A stretch of DNA of 28,617 nt, taken from JAVBMJ01 sp031552535. Lineage in GTDB: Bacteria > Bacteroidota > Bacteroidia > Bacteroidales > Rikenellaceae. The translations under genes and the position numbers were made by a program. Of this stretch, positions 8,194 through 15,391 are shown piece by piece. The stretch is taken from the NCBI GenBank assembly GCA_031552535.1, contig JAVBMJ010000028.1:1-28617 (forward strand), read 5' to 3'. How positions within the stretch are numbered: the first letter of the stretch is position 1; every line of letters begins with the position of its first letter. Below the pieces are notes generated by a model. The model searched no databases and was not told the origin of the DNA. It saw only the letters and a program-made list of their open reading frames with translations.

Positions 8194-9138
8194 ATGCAAC
8201 CCATAATCCCTCCCGTAGAGCGTTCCCTTATAGAGCGTGAACTTACCGGCAGACGCCTGCTCCGTACGACGAACAACGCCGGTAACCGGATATATGTCGT
8301 TACGGCCCATAATAGTCCCAATACGATGACGGAAATAGGCCGTCTGCGCGAACTGGCTTTCCGGGCGGCTGGGGGCGGAACGGGGTGTGAAGTCGATATC
8401 GACGAACTCGACACGGTTAAGGGAGGCTACAAGCAATTGGTAGTGTGGGATCCGGCCTCACGCGAGATCGTCGGAGGCTATCGCTACATAGTTTCGCGCA
8501 GCAGTCACAGGAAGCATCTTTCTACCGAACACTATTTCCGTTTCAGCGACCGCTTCCGCCGCGAGATTCTGCCTTATACTATCGAACTCGGCCGCTCTTT
8601 CGTCCATCCCGACTACCAGGGCACACGTGTGAATCCGAAAGGGATATATGCCCTGGACAACCTGTGGGACGGCCTCGGGGCGTTGATGGTCAAGAATCCC
8701 GACATGAAGTACTTCTTCGGGAAGGTCACCATGTATGGCGACTACAACAGGGAGGCGCGCAATATCCTGATCTATTTCCTGCGCCGCTACTTCCCCGATA
8801 CCGGCCATCTTGTCGAGCCGCTTTATCCGATAGAACTGGATATCGACACGGGGGCTATGGATGCCCTTTTCTGTGAGCCAACCTATGAGGGGAATTACAA
8901 AATATTGGTACGTGAGATACGTGCACGCAACGAGAATGTCCCCCCGTTGATCAATTCCTATATGAATCTTTCGCCGTCGATGCGGGTATTCGGCACGGTA
9001 TGCAATCCCGATTTCGGCAATGTCGAGGAGACGGGCATTCTAATCACGATTGCCGATATCTACGCCAAGAAAAGCGAACGCCATGTCGCGAGTTTCCTGA
9101 AGGCCAAGGGGATGTTGCGCCGAGTGTGGCGTAAGTAG
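8194..9138 (+). CDS. OlsB/GlsB-like GNAT N-acyltransferase (amino-acid lipid synthesis)
   Basis: A 314-residue protein of the hemolysin-like GNAT acyltransferase family. Supporting stretches are RLRELAFRAAGGGTG, a region GCEVDIDELD, the strand IVGGYRYIV, ELGRSFVHPDYQG (typical of the OlsB-like core), and KYFFGKVTMYGDYNREAR. Known relatives: OlsB adds a 3-hydroxyacyl chain to ornithine; in Bacteroides the homologue GlsB adds it to glycine to start glycine-lipid synthesis, with the O-acyltransferase GlsA encoded next door. Here no PlsC-like partner is adjacent (folE follows 244 bp later), so a partner would have to be elsewhere. Substrate amino acid is therefore unproven. It has its own promoter and is likely monocistronic. 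Confidence 0.8.
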   Translation: MQPIIPPVERSLIERELTGRRLLRTTNNAGNRIYVVTAHNSPNTMTEIGRLRELAFRAAGGGTGCEVDIDELDTVKGGYKQLVVWDPASREIVGGYRYIVSRSSHRKHLSTEHYFRFSDRFRREILPYTIELGRSFVHPDYQGTRVNPKGIYALDNLWDGLGALMVKNPDMKYFFGKVTMYGDYNREARNILIYFLRRYFPDTGHLVEPLYPIELDIDTGAMDALFCEPTYEGNYKILVREIRARNENVPPLINSYMNLSPSMRVFGTVCNPDFGNVEETGILITIADIYAKKSERHVASFLKAKGMLRRVWRK

Positions 9139-9250
9139 GATTGCGGCAGGCATGCGGCATCCTTTCTAATAAATATTCTCGCGAGCTGCAGTTTGGTTAT
9201 TCACTATTGCTCTCCCGCAACCGGTGTATCGAGGTTAACAAAATGTAAAG

Positions 9251-9284
9251 TTTGCGGAATTCTTGCGGGGAATGGTTATATTTG
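9251..9284 (+). promoter_or_regulatory. Promoter of folE
   Basis: TTTG at 9251-9254 and TATATTTG at 9277-9284 form a good -33/-7 pair with 22 nt between them. The folE ATG is about 100 nt downstream, leaving room for a leader. Confidence 0.65.
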
Positions 9285-9382
9285 CAGAGCATAGAATACG
9301 TCCCTGGCGGGGCCTGTTCCAGGCAGAGTTATGACAAAAGATGCCGTGCGTCCGCGATGCACTTGTCCCCAATAGAAAACAC

Positions 9383-9988
9383 ATGGAAGACCTTTATTCC
9401 AAGGAGGAGTCGTTCTCGGCCGACGTGGTCGGCAAACTGGCTTCGCATTATAAGGAGATTATCGCCATACTCGGAGAGGATCCCTCGCGCGAGGGCCTGC
9501 TGAAAACTCCGGAGCGTCTGGCCAAGGCGATGCTTTACCTCACGCAGGGCTACACCTGCGATCCTAAGGAGATCCTGCTTTCGGCAAAGTTCAAAGAAGA
9601 GTACAAACAGATGGTCATCGTAAAGGACATCGAACTGTATTCGCTTTGCGAGCACCATATCATCCCGTTTTACGGCAAGGCCCATGTGGCCTACATTCCC
9701 AACGGTTACATCACGGGGCTTTCGAAGATCGCCCGCGTGGTGGAGGCTTATGCCCGCCGTTTGCAGGTACAGGAGCGTCTTACGGTGCAGATCAGGGATT
9801 GCATCCAGGAGGCGCTGAACCCGATGGGTGTGGCCGTGGTTATCGAAGCGAGCCATATGTGCATGCAGATGCGCGGTGTCCAGAAACAGAATTCGTCGAC
9901 GGTGACGTCGGCGTTCACGGGGGTATTCCTCTCCCAGATGCAAACCCGAGAGGAATTTATACACCTGATAAGCAACAGGCTGAAATAA
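9383..9988 (+). CDS. folE: GTP cyclohydrolase I
   Basis: Converts GTP to 7,8-dihydroneopterin triphosphate, the first step of folate (and, in some bacteria, queuosine) synthesis. The 201-residue protein carries the zinc ligands C89 and H92 in SLCEHHIIPF and C160 in SHMCMQMRG, corresponding to C110, H113 and C181 of the E. coli enzyme. GEDPSREGLLKTPER near residue 31 and the QERLTVQI strand are family hallmarks. I prefer the ATG at 9383 over one 42 nt upstream, because the extra 14 residues do not fit the family and the start follows AAAACAC, typical of this lineage. The length is close to normal. It is followed by a small GC hairpin. Confidence 0.96.
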   Translation: MEDLYSKEESFSADVVGKLASHYKEIIAILGEDPSREGLLKTPERLAKAMLYLTQGYTCDPKEILLSAKFKEEYKQMVIVKDIELYSLCEHHIIPFYGKAHVAYIPNGYITGLSKIARVVEAYARRLQVQERLTVQIRDCIQEALNPMGVAVVIEASHMCMQMRGVQKQNSSTVTSAFTGVFLSQMQTREEFIHLISNRLK

Positions 9989-10014
9989 ATTGAATATGCC
10001 CCGAATCTGTTCTA

Positions 10015-10029
10015 CGGGGCTTCGCCCCG
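10015..10029 (+). terminator. Short GC hairpin after folE
   Basis: CGGGGC, loop TTC, GCCCCG, 26 nt past the folE stop, with no T tract. Weak support as a terminator. Confidence 0.3.
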
Positions 10030-10143
10030 CAGGGAGGGAAGCCTGGGGCGGAGAATCGGGGAACGGTCCGGATTTTTTACGGTACGGCGTGCAGAGGTCG
10101 CTTTCGTGACAGGCCGGCAGGTTTCCCAAAAAATTATAATAAG

Positions 10144-11571
10144 ATGAGCGGTTTTTTCGGAGCGGTTTCAAGGCGCGAATGCGTCGCAGATGTTTTTTAT
10201 GGGACGGACTACCATTCTCACCTCGGCACGAAAAAAGGGGGTATGGCCTTCTATCACGGGGGAAAATTCACGCGGGCGATCCACTCGCTCGACAACGGCT
10301 ACTTCCGCAATAAGTTCGAGCCCGACCTGGAGAAGTTCCGCGGGGCATGCTCGGGCATAGGTGTCATCAGCGATGCGGAATCGCAGCCCATTACGCTCAC
10401 CTCGCACCTGGGGCGTTTCTCGGTGGTGACGATAGGCCGTATTGACAACATCGAGGAGTTGTCGGCCGAGCTGCTTTCGCAGAAGGTCAATTTCGCTGAA
10501 CTTTCCGGTTCCACGATCAATCCTACCGAACTGGTCGCTATTTTGATCTCGCATGGCAACACTTTCCGCGAGGGTATCGAGATGGTGCACCGTAAAGTCC
10601 GCGGGTCGTGCACCTTCATGGTGCTAACACCCGAGGGTATTTATGCCGTCCGCGACCGTTTCGGTCGTATCCCGGTGGTTGTGGCACGTAACGACGACGG
10701 GTTTGCGGCGGTCACCGAGAGTTCGTCGTATGCCAATCTCGACTATAAGTTCCATATGGAGCTGGGCCCGTCGCAAGCGGTGTTCATCACTCCGGATTCA
10801 GTAACCGAGGTGGTCCCGGCCGGGGCGCACAAACAGATATGCTCGTTCATGTGGGTATATTACGGCTACCCTTCGTCGGACTACGAGGGAGTTAACGTCG
10901 AGGCGGCGCGCTACCGTTGCGGTGCGGCCATAGCCGACCGTGACGCGGTGAAGCGTGAGGACGTCGACTTCATTTCGGCCATCCCGGATTCGGGTATAGG
11001 TCACGCCGTGGGATACAGCAACCGCCGCGGGGTCCCCTACAAGAGGGCTATAGTGAAATACACCCCCACCTGGCCGCGCAGTTTCATGCCGCAGAACCAG
11101 TCGATGCGCAGCCTGGTAGCCAAGATGAAACTTATCCCCAACGAGGCGTTCACGCGTGGGGCGAGGATGCTGCTGATGGACGACTCGATAGTGCGAGGCA
11201 CGCAGTTGAAAGACAATATAGTGAAGCTGGTCGAGTCGGGTGCCGAAAAAGTGCATATCCGCCTGGCATGCCCACCTTTGATCTATCCATGTGTTTTCCT
11301 TAATTTTTCTACGTCGCGTTCTACGTTCGACCTCTACACGCGGCGCGTGATACGCGACCTGGAGGGTTGCGAGGAGTTTTCGCCGGAACTGCTGGCCGAA
11401 TATGCCGATCCGGAATCGGAGCGCCACGCCCGCATGGTCGAGGTCATGCGCAAGGCTATCGGGGCCGACACGCTGCAATTCCAGCGGTTGGAAGACCTGG
11501 TGGAGGCAATAGGGCTCAAGAAAGAGGAGTTGTGTACCCACTGCTGGGACAACTCAAGTTATATGGAGTAA
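10144..11571 (+). CDS. PurF paralogue (amidophosphoribosyltransferase-like) with degenerate glutaminase site
   Basis: A 475-residue relative of glutamine PRPP amidotransferase, the first enzyme of purine synthesis. The phosphoribosyltransferase half is well kept: the PRPP loop LLMDDSIVRGTQ lies at 343-354. Four cysteines match the iron-sulfur ligands of B. subtilis PurF by position and context: C233 (QICSF), C383 (YPCVF), C464 and C467 (CTHC). The N-terminal glutaminase domain is altered: the catalytic Cys after Met is Ser (MSGFFG), the usual HNGNL stretch reads IGRIDN, and the RYST region is shortened to VISDAESQP. Glutamine hydrolysis is therefore doubtful; it may use ammonia, act in another pathway or be regulatory. 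The ATG at 10144 is the first in frame. It follows folE by 155 bp; no other purine genes are near. Confidence 0.85.
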   Translation: MSGFFGAVSRRECVADVFYGTDYHSHLGTKKGGMAFYHGGKFTRAIHSLDNGYFRNKFEPDLEKFRGACSGIGVISDAESQPITLTSHLGRFSVVTIGRIDNIEELSAELLSQKVNFAELSGSTINPTELVAILISHGNTFREGIEMVHRKVRGSCTFMVLTPEGIYAVRDRFGRIPVVVARNDDGFAAVTESSSYANLDYKFHMELGPSQAVFITPDSVTEVVPAGAHKQICSFMWVYYGYPSSDYEGVNVEAARYRCGAAIADRDAVKREDVDFISAIPDSGIGHAVGYSNRRGVPYKRAIVKYTPTWPRSFMPQNQSMRSLVAKMKLIPNEAFTRGARMLLMDDSIVRGTQLKDNIVKLVESGAEKVHIRLACPPLIYPCVFLNFSTSRSTFDLYTRRVIRDLEGCEEFSPELLAEYADPESERHARMVEVMRKAIGADTLQFQRLEDLVEAIGLKKEELCTHCWDNSSYME

Positions 11572-11894
11572 GTTTTTCTATAAAGTATTATAAGAGGCGG
11601 TATAACTTTTCAAAGGAAATTTAACCAGTTTCCGGATATTATTTTTCAGAGGAACCCCGCACGTCGTGTCATGGCAAAGTAATATCAACAGACGCGGTGC
11701 CTCCGGTCGGCCTGCAGCCAGCGGAGAGGCCAATCGGAGCAACGCGAACGACTTCGGCCCTCCGCCCGGTGTGGCTGCTGGCCGACGGCTTTGCCACTCT
11801 CTACGCAAAGTAATATCAAAAGGCGCGATGCGTCAAAAAGCGGCAGTCCCCTCCCCGGGGAAACGAACCATATAAATTTAAACAGGCTCTGAAC
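11572..11894. other. 323-bp spacer carrying repeat fragments
   Basis: No gene is supported. It contains GGAAATTTAACCAGTTTC (11615-11632) and AAAGTATTATAAG (11582-11594), both nearly identical to segments in the spacer at 28.46-28.52 kb. It also holds two copies of a roughly 30-bp repeat (11674-11700 and 11805-11834), a CTTTGC/GCAAAG inverted pair (11789-11810), and a CCCCGGGG palindrome ahead of the M23 gene. Confidence 0.6.
11674..11834 (+). repeat. Two direct copies of a short repeat
   Basis: Copy one (11674-11700) and copy two (11805-11834) share GCAAAGTAATATCAA followed by a small GC hairpin such as GGCGC-GAT-GCGTC. A third, more diverged copy lies at 192-221. They could be remnants of a palindromic intergenic repeat family. 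Confidence 0.55.
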
Positions 11895-13175
11895 ATGACG
11901 GGACGAAGAAAAAAGGCGTTGATGTTGTCTGCCGGACTGTTGGCCGGTGTGGTTATCGTATGGGTTGTATCATACAGGCTGGGCTGGTTTTCGGCGGAAG
12001 CCGTGGCGGAGCCCGAACCGGAAGTGCCTACAATGTTCGGCATACCGTACGAACAGTACAGCCTCGAAAAAGGCGAGGTTACGAGCGGGCAAACCCTTTC
12101 GTCGTTATTGGGCTGCTATGGGATCGGCGCCGCAGGTGTCGATGCCATAGCACGGACAACTGAACCGGTGTTCCCGCTACGCAACATACGCGCCGGCCAT
12201 CCCTACACGGTGTTCCTGGCCGCGGACTCGACCTCGCGTCTCGAATATTTCGTTTACGAGATCGACCGTACGCACTACCTGGTCATTTCGTGCGGCGACT
12301 CGCTGCATGTGTCCACTTTCGAAAAGGAGGTGGCCAAGGAGCGCAAAATGCGTAGTGCAACCATATCCACCTCGCTGTGGAACAGCATGATCGATGCAGG
12401 CATGACTCCGGCGATGGCTATGGACCTCTCGGATATATATGCCTGGAGCATCGACTTTTTCGGCTTGCAGAAGGACGACCATTTCACGGTGATTTACGAT
12501 GAGTTGTCGGTCGATTCGGTGTCGATAGGCATCGGCCGCATCTGGGGGGCGGTATTCAATCACGCCGGGAAGGACTATTACGCCATACCATTCAAACAGA
12601 ACGACAAGGTGTCGTATTGGGATGAGAACGGCAACTCGCTGCGAAAGAATTTTTTGAAAGCCCCGTTAAAATTTTCGCGCATCTCGTCGCGCTTTTCCAA
12701 TTCACGCCTGCATCCCGTATTGAAGATACGCCGCCCGCACCACGGGGTCGACTACGCCGCGCCTTCCGGAACGCCGGTGCATGCCGTCGCCGACGGGGTG
12801 GTGGAATACAAAGGTTGGGGCGGAGGTGGAGGCAACACATTGAAAATAAAGCATTCGCAAAATTTTATGTCAGGCTACCTGCATCTAAAAGGGTACGCCA
12901 AGGGGATTGCCCGGGGCAAACGGGTGTCGCAGGGCGAACTGATAGGTTATGTGGGCTCCACGGGCCTTTCCACGGGCGCACACCTCGACTTCCGCCTTTG
13001 GCAGGGTGGCAAGGCGATAGACCCGCTGAAAGTCCCCACCACACCTGCCGAGCCCATCGCCAAAACCAACCGGCACGATTTCGAAGTCGTGCGCGACCGC
13101 ATGCTGGCCGAGTTGAAAGGCATGCTCCCGGACAGCCTGAAAATAAAGCAACTGGACTCCCTGAGATTCAATTAG
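11895..13175 (+). CDS. Membrane-anchored M23 (LytM-type) peptidase
   Basis: A 426-residue cell-wall endopeptidase candidate. Residues 7-28 form one N-terminal membrane segment, leaving the rest in the periplasm. Residues about 45-250 are an uncharacterised beta-rich region typical of Bacteroidetes M23 proteins. The peptidase domain (about 265-378) has H282 and D286 in HHGVD as zinc ligands and H330 in GYLHL as catalytic His. The last motif, normally HLH, reads HLD (GAHLDFRLW, H363 and D365), so the third zinc ligand is Asp. I believe this variant is seen in other Bacteroidetes M23 proteins but cannot check; activity is therefore uncertain. Known role of the family: cutting peptide cross-bridges of peptidoglycan, or activating amidases when inactive. 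A MITE-like element starts 7 nt after the stop. Confidence 0.88.
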   Translation: MTGRRKKALMLSAGLLAGVVIVWVVSYRLGWFSAEAVAEPEPEVPTMFGIPYEQYSLEKGEVTSGQTLSSLLGCYGIGAAGVDAIARTTEPVFPLRNIRAGHPYTVFLAADSTSRLEYFVYEIDRTHYLVISCGDSLHVSTFEKEVAKERKMRSATISTSLWNSMIDAGMTPAMAMDLSDIYAWSIDFFGLQKDDHFTVIYDELSVDSVSIGIGRIWGAVFNHAGKDYYAIPFKQNDKVSYWDENGNSLRKNFLKAPLKFSRISSRFSNSRLHPVLKIRRPHHGVDYAAPSGTPVHAVADGVVEYKGWGGGGGNTLKIKHSQNFMSGYLHLKGYAKGIARGKRVSQGELIGYVGSTGLSTGAHLDFRLWQGGKAIDPLKVPTTPAEPIAKTNRHDFEVVRDRMLAELKGMLPDSLKIKQLDSLRFN

Positions 13176-13181
13176 CAATAC

Positions 13182-13338
13182 TAAGAAGCTGTTTTGAATT
13201 TATTAATCTCGTTCTTTTATCCTCTTTCCCGCGGTGTGATTCGTTAAACAGGGGCCGCTATTCGCCTCATCCCACCGCGAGAAATCACCGGCAAACCGAT
13301 ATAAAATAATCTCGTTAACAAATCCAAATAGCTTCTAA
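13182..13338 (-). mobile_element. MITE-like element, copy 1
   Basis: A non-coding element of about 151 bp (13185-13335) with imperfect inverted ends (GAAGCTGTTTTGAATTTATT at the left; the right end, reverse-complemented, is GAAGCTATTTGGATTTGTTA). TAA flanks both sides as a probable target duplication. Its reverse complement aligns along its full length with 28238-28398, with long identical stretches such as the core GATGAGGCGAATAGCGGC versus AATGAGGCGAATAGCGGC. It encodes nothing and would need a transposase supplied from elsewhere. Confidence 0.75.
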
Positions 13339-13385
13339 TTAACGGTTCGATCTAACTGTCTCTTTTTTGAACCGGCGCCCGCAGA

Positions 13386-13418
13386 TTCTGCTTGCAAGGC
13401 ATAGCCTTGCAAGCAGAA
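13386..13418. repeat. Perfect 15-bp hairpin
   Basis: TTCTGCTTGCAAGGC and GCCTTGCAAGCAGAA with only ATA between them. It lies in the 529-bp spacer between the M23 and deformylase-VanX genes. No T tract on either strand, so it is not a standard terminator. A 75-codon minus-strand open frame (13335-13562) overlaps it but is not supported as a gene. The rest of the spacer (13419-13621) shows nothing recognisable. Confidence 0.7.
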
Positions 13419-13621
13419 GAAGGACAGAGTCAAAATGGCGATGCAAAAAAATGCCTTTATAACCCGGTTTATACGGATTACATCCTTAAAAATACGGTCT
13501 TTGCTTTCAGCGAGAATGGCATGCCCGAAAAATCCCGGATAGATACCAAGGCGTGGGAACAAGTCCTAATAAATTTTTTGTGAAAATTATTGGAGTTTAT
13601 ATAAAATCCGGTGCTATTTTT

Positions 13622-13629
13622 TATTTTTG
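13622..13629 (+). promoter_or_regulatory. -7 box for the deformylase-VanX gene
   Basis: TATTTTTG matches TAnnTTTG, 75 nt before the ATG, in an AT-rich stretch. TTTA at 13596-13599 is a poor -33 candidate. It would drive the two-gene unit with the TSCPD gene. Confidence 0.5.
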
Positions 13630-13704
13630 TGAGAGTTTGTCTATGATTGTACAATTTTCCATAAGGTTTTTAAGGCAGGCTTACAGTACCTCAAACTGAC
13701 ACCT

Positions 13705-14919
13705 ATGAAACGGCACCTACTCATTTTAATGGCTGTGACGCTTGTCGCTCCGGCCTTGTTATCTTCGTGCACTTCATTCACAAAAACTGAAAAGAGCCTC
13801 ATCGGCACCGATCCAGAAAGCGGTATCATGACCGTGGTGAAAACTACCGACCGTGCCGACTCTCTTTTTCTACGCACAAAGTCGACAGACCTCACACATC
13901 GCGATCTGAAATCGCCGTATTACCAGATACTGAAAGCAAGGATGCTGGCCACAGTGCAGAACCCGGAGGAGGAAGGGGTGGGCATAGCCGCCCCACAGGT
14001 GGGAGTGCACCGCAGGGTGATCGCCGTGCAGCGTTTTGATAAGGAAGGTGAGCCGTTCGAGATCTATCCGAATGCCTATATACAATACTATTCCCCACGT
14101 AACCAGCCTTCTGTAGAAGGATGTCTGTCCATTCCCGATACGCGCTCTGCGAGGCTGCGGTCAAACGAAATAACGATATACTACACCGACGAAGAGACGG
14201 GTAAGATCGTAACGGAAATCGTTCGTGGCTTTACGGCCATCATTTTCCAGCATGAAATAGACCACCTCGAAGGGTTGCTGTGCACCGACTCTGCACGCAT
14301 CTTAGGCCCCGACACGCCCACCGAAACCCGTCTGCGGGCAATGGGCTTGACCGATATCTCGGAGGCAGCCCCTACGGTAGCCGTCAGGCTGGTGTACGCC
14401 ACTCCTGATAATTTCATGGGCCGGGTGATGTATAACGATATCAACAAGGCTTTTGCAACGCCGCAGGCGGCCAGGGCACTCCACCAGGCCCAACAGACGT
14501 TAAGACATCTCGACCAAGGATTGAGCCTTGTGGTTTACGATGCGGCGCGCCCTGTTTCAGTGCAAAGATCGATGTGGAATGCCGTAGCAGGAACTTCTAA
14601 GGCCGGTTATGTAGCCAATCCCGCCAAGGGAGGGTTGCATAATTACGGAGTCGCCGTCGACGTTTCGATAGTAGATCGTTCGGGTAATCCATTAGATATG
14701 GGCACAGAATTCGACCATCTGGGCGAATTGGCGCGGATAGACATAGAGGAAAAGTTGCTCGACGAGGGCCGTATATCACAGCAGGCTTACAATAACCGCC
14801 GTCTGTTGCGTAAAGTTATGACCGAAGCCGGGTTTCACACTATACCTAACGAGTGGTGGCACTTTAATTACGTGACTATCGAACAAGCAAAGAAGGAATT
14901 GAAACTCATAAATTTCTGA
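13705..14919 (+). CDS. Lipoprotein fusing peptide deformylase and VanX-type D-Ala-D-Ala dipeptidase
   Basis: A 404-residue two-domain protein. Residues 1-22 are a lipoprotein signal with lipobox LSSC (C22), which places it in the envelope. Residues about 65-200 are a peptide deformylase: GVGIAAPQVG at 91-100, EGCLS at 138-142 and QHEIDHLEG at 182-190 give metal ligands C140, H183, H187 and catalytic E184, all intact. Residues about 225-395 are an M15D dipeptidase: R282 in YDAARP, zinc ligands H312 and D319 in LHNYGVAVD, and E383 and H386 in NEWWHF. Deformylase normally acts on new proteins in the cytosol; VanX hydrolyses free D-Ala-D-Ala. Their union in an exported protein is unexpected. The reading frame is uninterrupted, so it is not a frameshift artefact. 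The TSCPD gene follows 2 nt later. Confidence 0.9.
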   Translation: MKRHLLILMAVTLVAPALLSSCTSFTKTEKSLIGTDPESGIMTVVKTTDRADSLFLRTKSTDLTHRDLKSPYYQILKARMLATVQNPEEEGVGIAAPQVGVHRRVIAVQRFDKEGEPFEIYPNAYIQYYSPRNQPSVEGCLSIPDTRSARLRSNEITIYYTDEETGKIVTEIVRGFTAIIFQHEIDHLEGLLCTDSARILGPDTPTETRLRAMGLTDISEAAPTVAVRLVYATPDNFMGRVMYNDINKAFATPQAARALHQAQQTLRHLDQGLSLVVYDAARPVSVQRSMWNAVAGTSKAGYVANPAKGGLHNYGVAVDVSIVDRSGNPLDMGTEFDHLGELARIDIEEKLLDEGRISQQAYNNRRLLRKVMTEAGFHTIPNEWWHFNYVTIEQAKKELKLINF

Positions 14920-14921
14920 TA

Positions 14922-15173
14922 ATGCACAAACGATTGGAATACACTCCCGAAGGTGGAGTCTGTTCGCGCCTTATAGAGATCGAAGCCGAAGACGGAGTCA
15001 TAGTCAACGTGCGTTTTACTAAGGGTTGCCACGGGAATTCGCAGGGGATATCGCGGCTGCTCGAAGGAATGAGCATAGCCGACGCCATTGCGCGGCTACG
15101 GGGAATCGACTGCAAAGGAAAAGGCACTTCGTGTCCCGACCAGTTGGCACGTGCGCTTGAAACGATGTGTTAG
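14922..15173 (+). CDS. Small TSCPD-domain protein
   Basis: An 83-residue protein matching the short TSCPD family named after its motif, seen here as KGTSCPDQLA at 67-76. Cysteines at 14, 36, 64, 71 and 83 suggest metal or iron-sulfur binding; KGCHGN at 35-40 is the other conserved block. A TSCPD domain also occurs at the end of some class II ribonucleotide reductases, but no reductase is nearby. The function is unknown. Its ATG lies 2 nt past the stop of the deformylase-VanX gene, so translation is probably coupled. A two-way terminator follows at 15229-15264. Confidence 0.85.
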   Translation: MHKRLEYTPEGGVCSRLIEIEAEDGVIVNVRFTKGCHGNSQGISRLLEGMSIADAIARLRGIDCKGKGTSCPDQLARALETMC

Positions 15174-15228
15174 ACAGGCAAGATAATGTGGTCAAAATGG
15201 ACCGATTTTGGCAAGTTGTTATTCACGA

Positions 15229-15264
15229 AAAAAATCTGAGCTCCGTGAAAGAGTTCAGATTTTT
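15229..15264. terminator. Two-way terminator between convergent genes
   Basis: AAAAAATCTGAGCTC (15229-15243) and GAGTTCAGATTTTT (15251-15264) pair with one G-T, giving an A tract before and a T tract after the stem. It serves the TSCPD gene on the plus strand and the GT2 gene ending at 15392 on the minus strand. The remaining spacer (15265-15391) shows nothing further. Confidence 0.85.
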
Positions 15265-15391
15265 CATGAGTATCAGCCAGAAAATCTACAGCCACTCTTG
15301 TCCATATTACCCCAAAGAGTCACTTTCTATTGGTCTCGACCTCACGTCAGGTGTATTGTGAAAATTTCAAGCAGTAGTAAACATCACTCCG

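Noticed and set aside
13335..13562. 75-codon minus-strand frame with a hydrophobic stretch
   Set aside because: It overlaps the end of the MITE-like element and the perfect hairpin, has no promoter box, and its hydrophobic segment alone does not support a gene.
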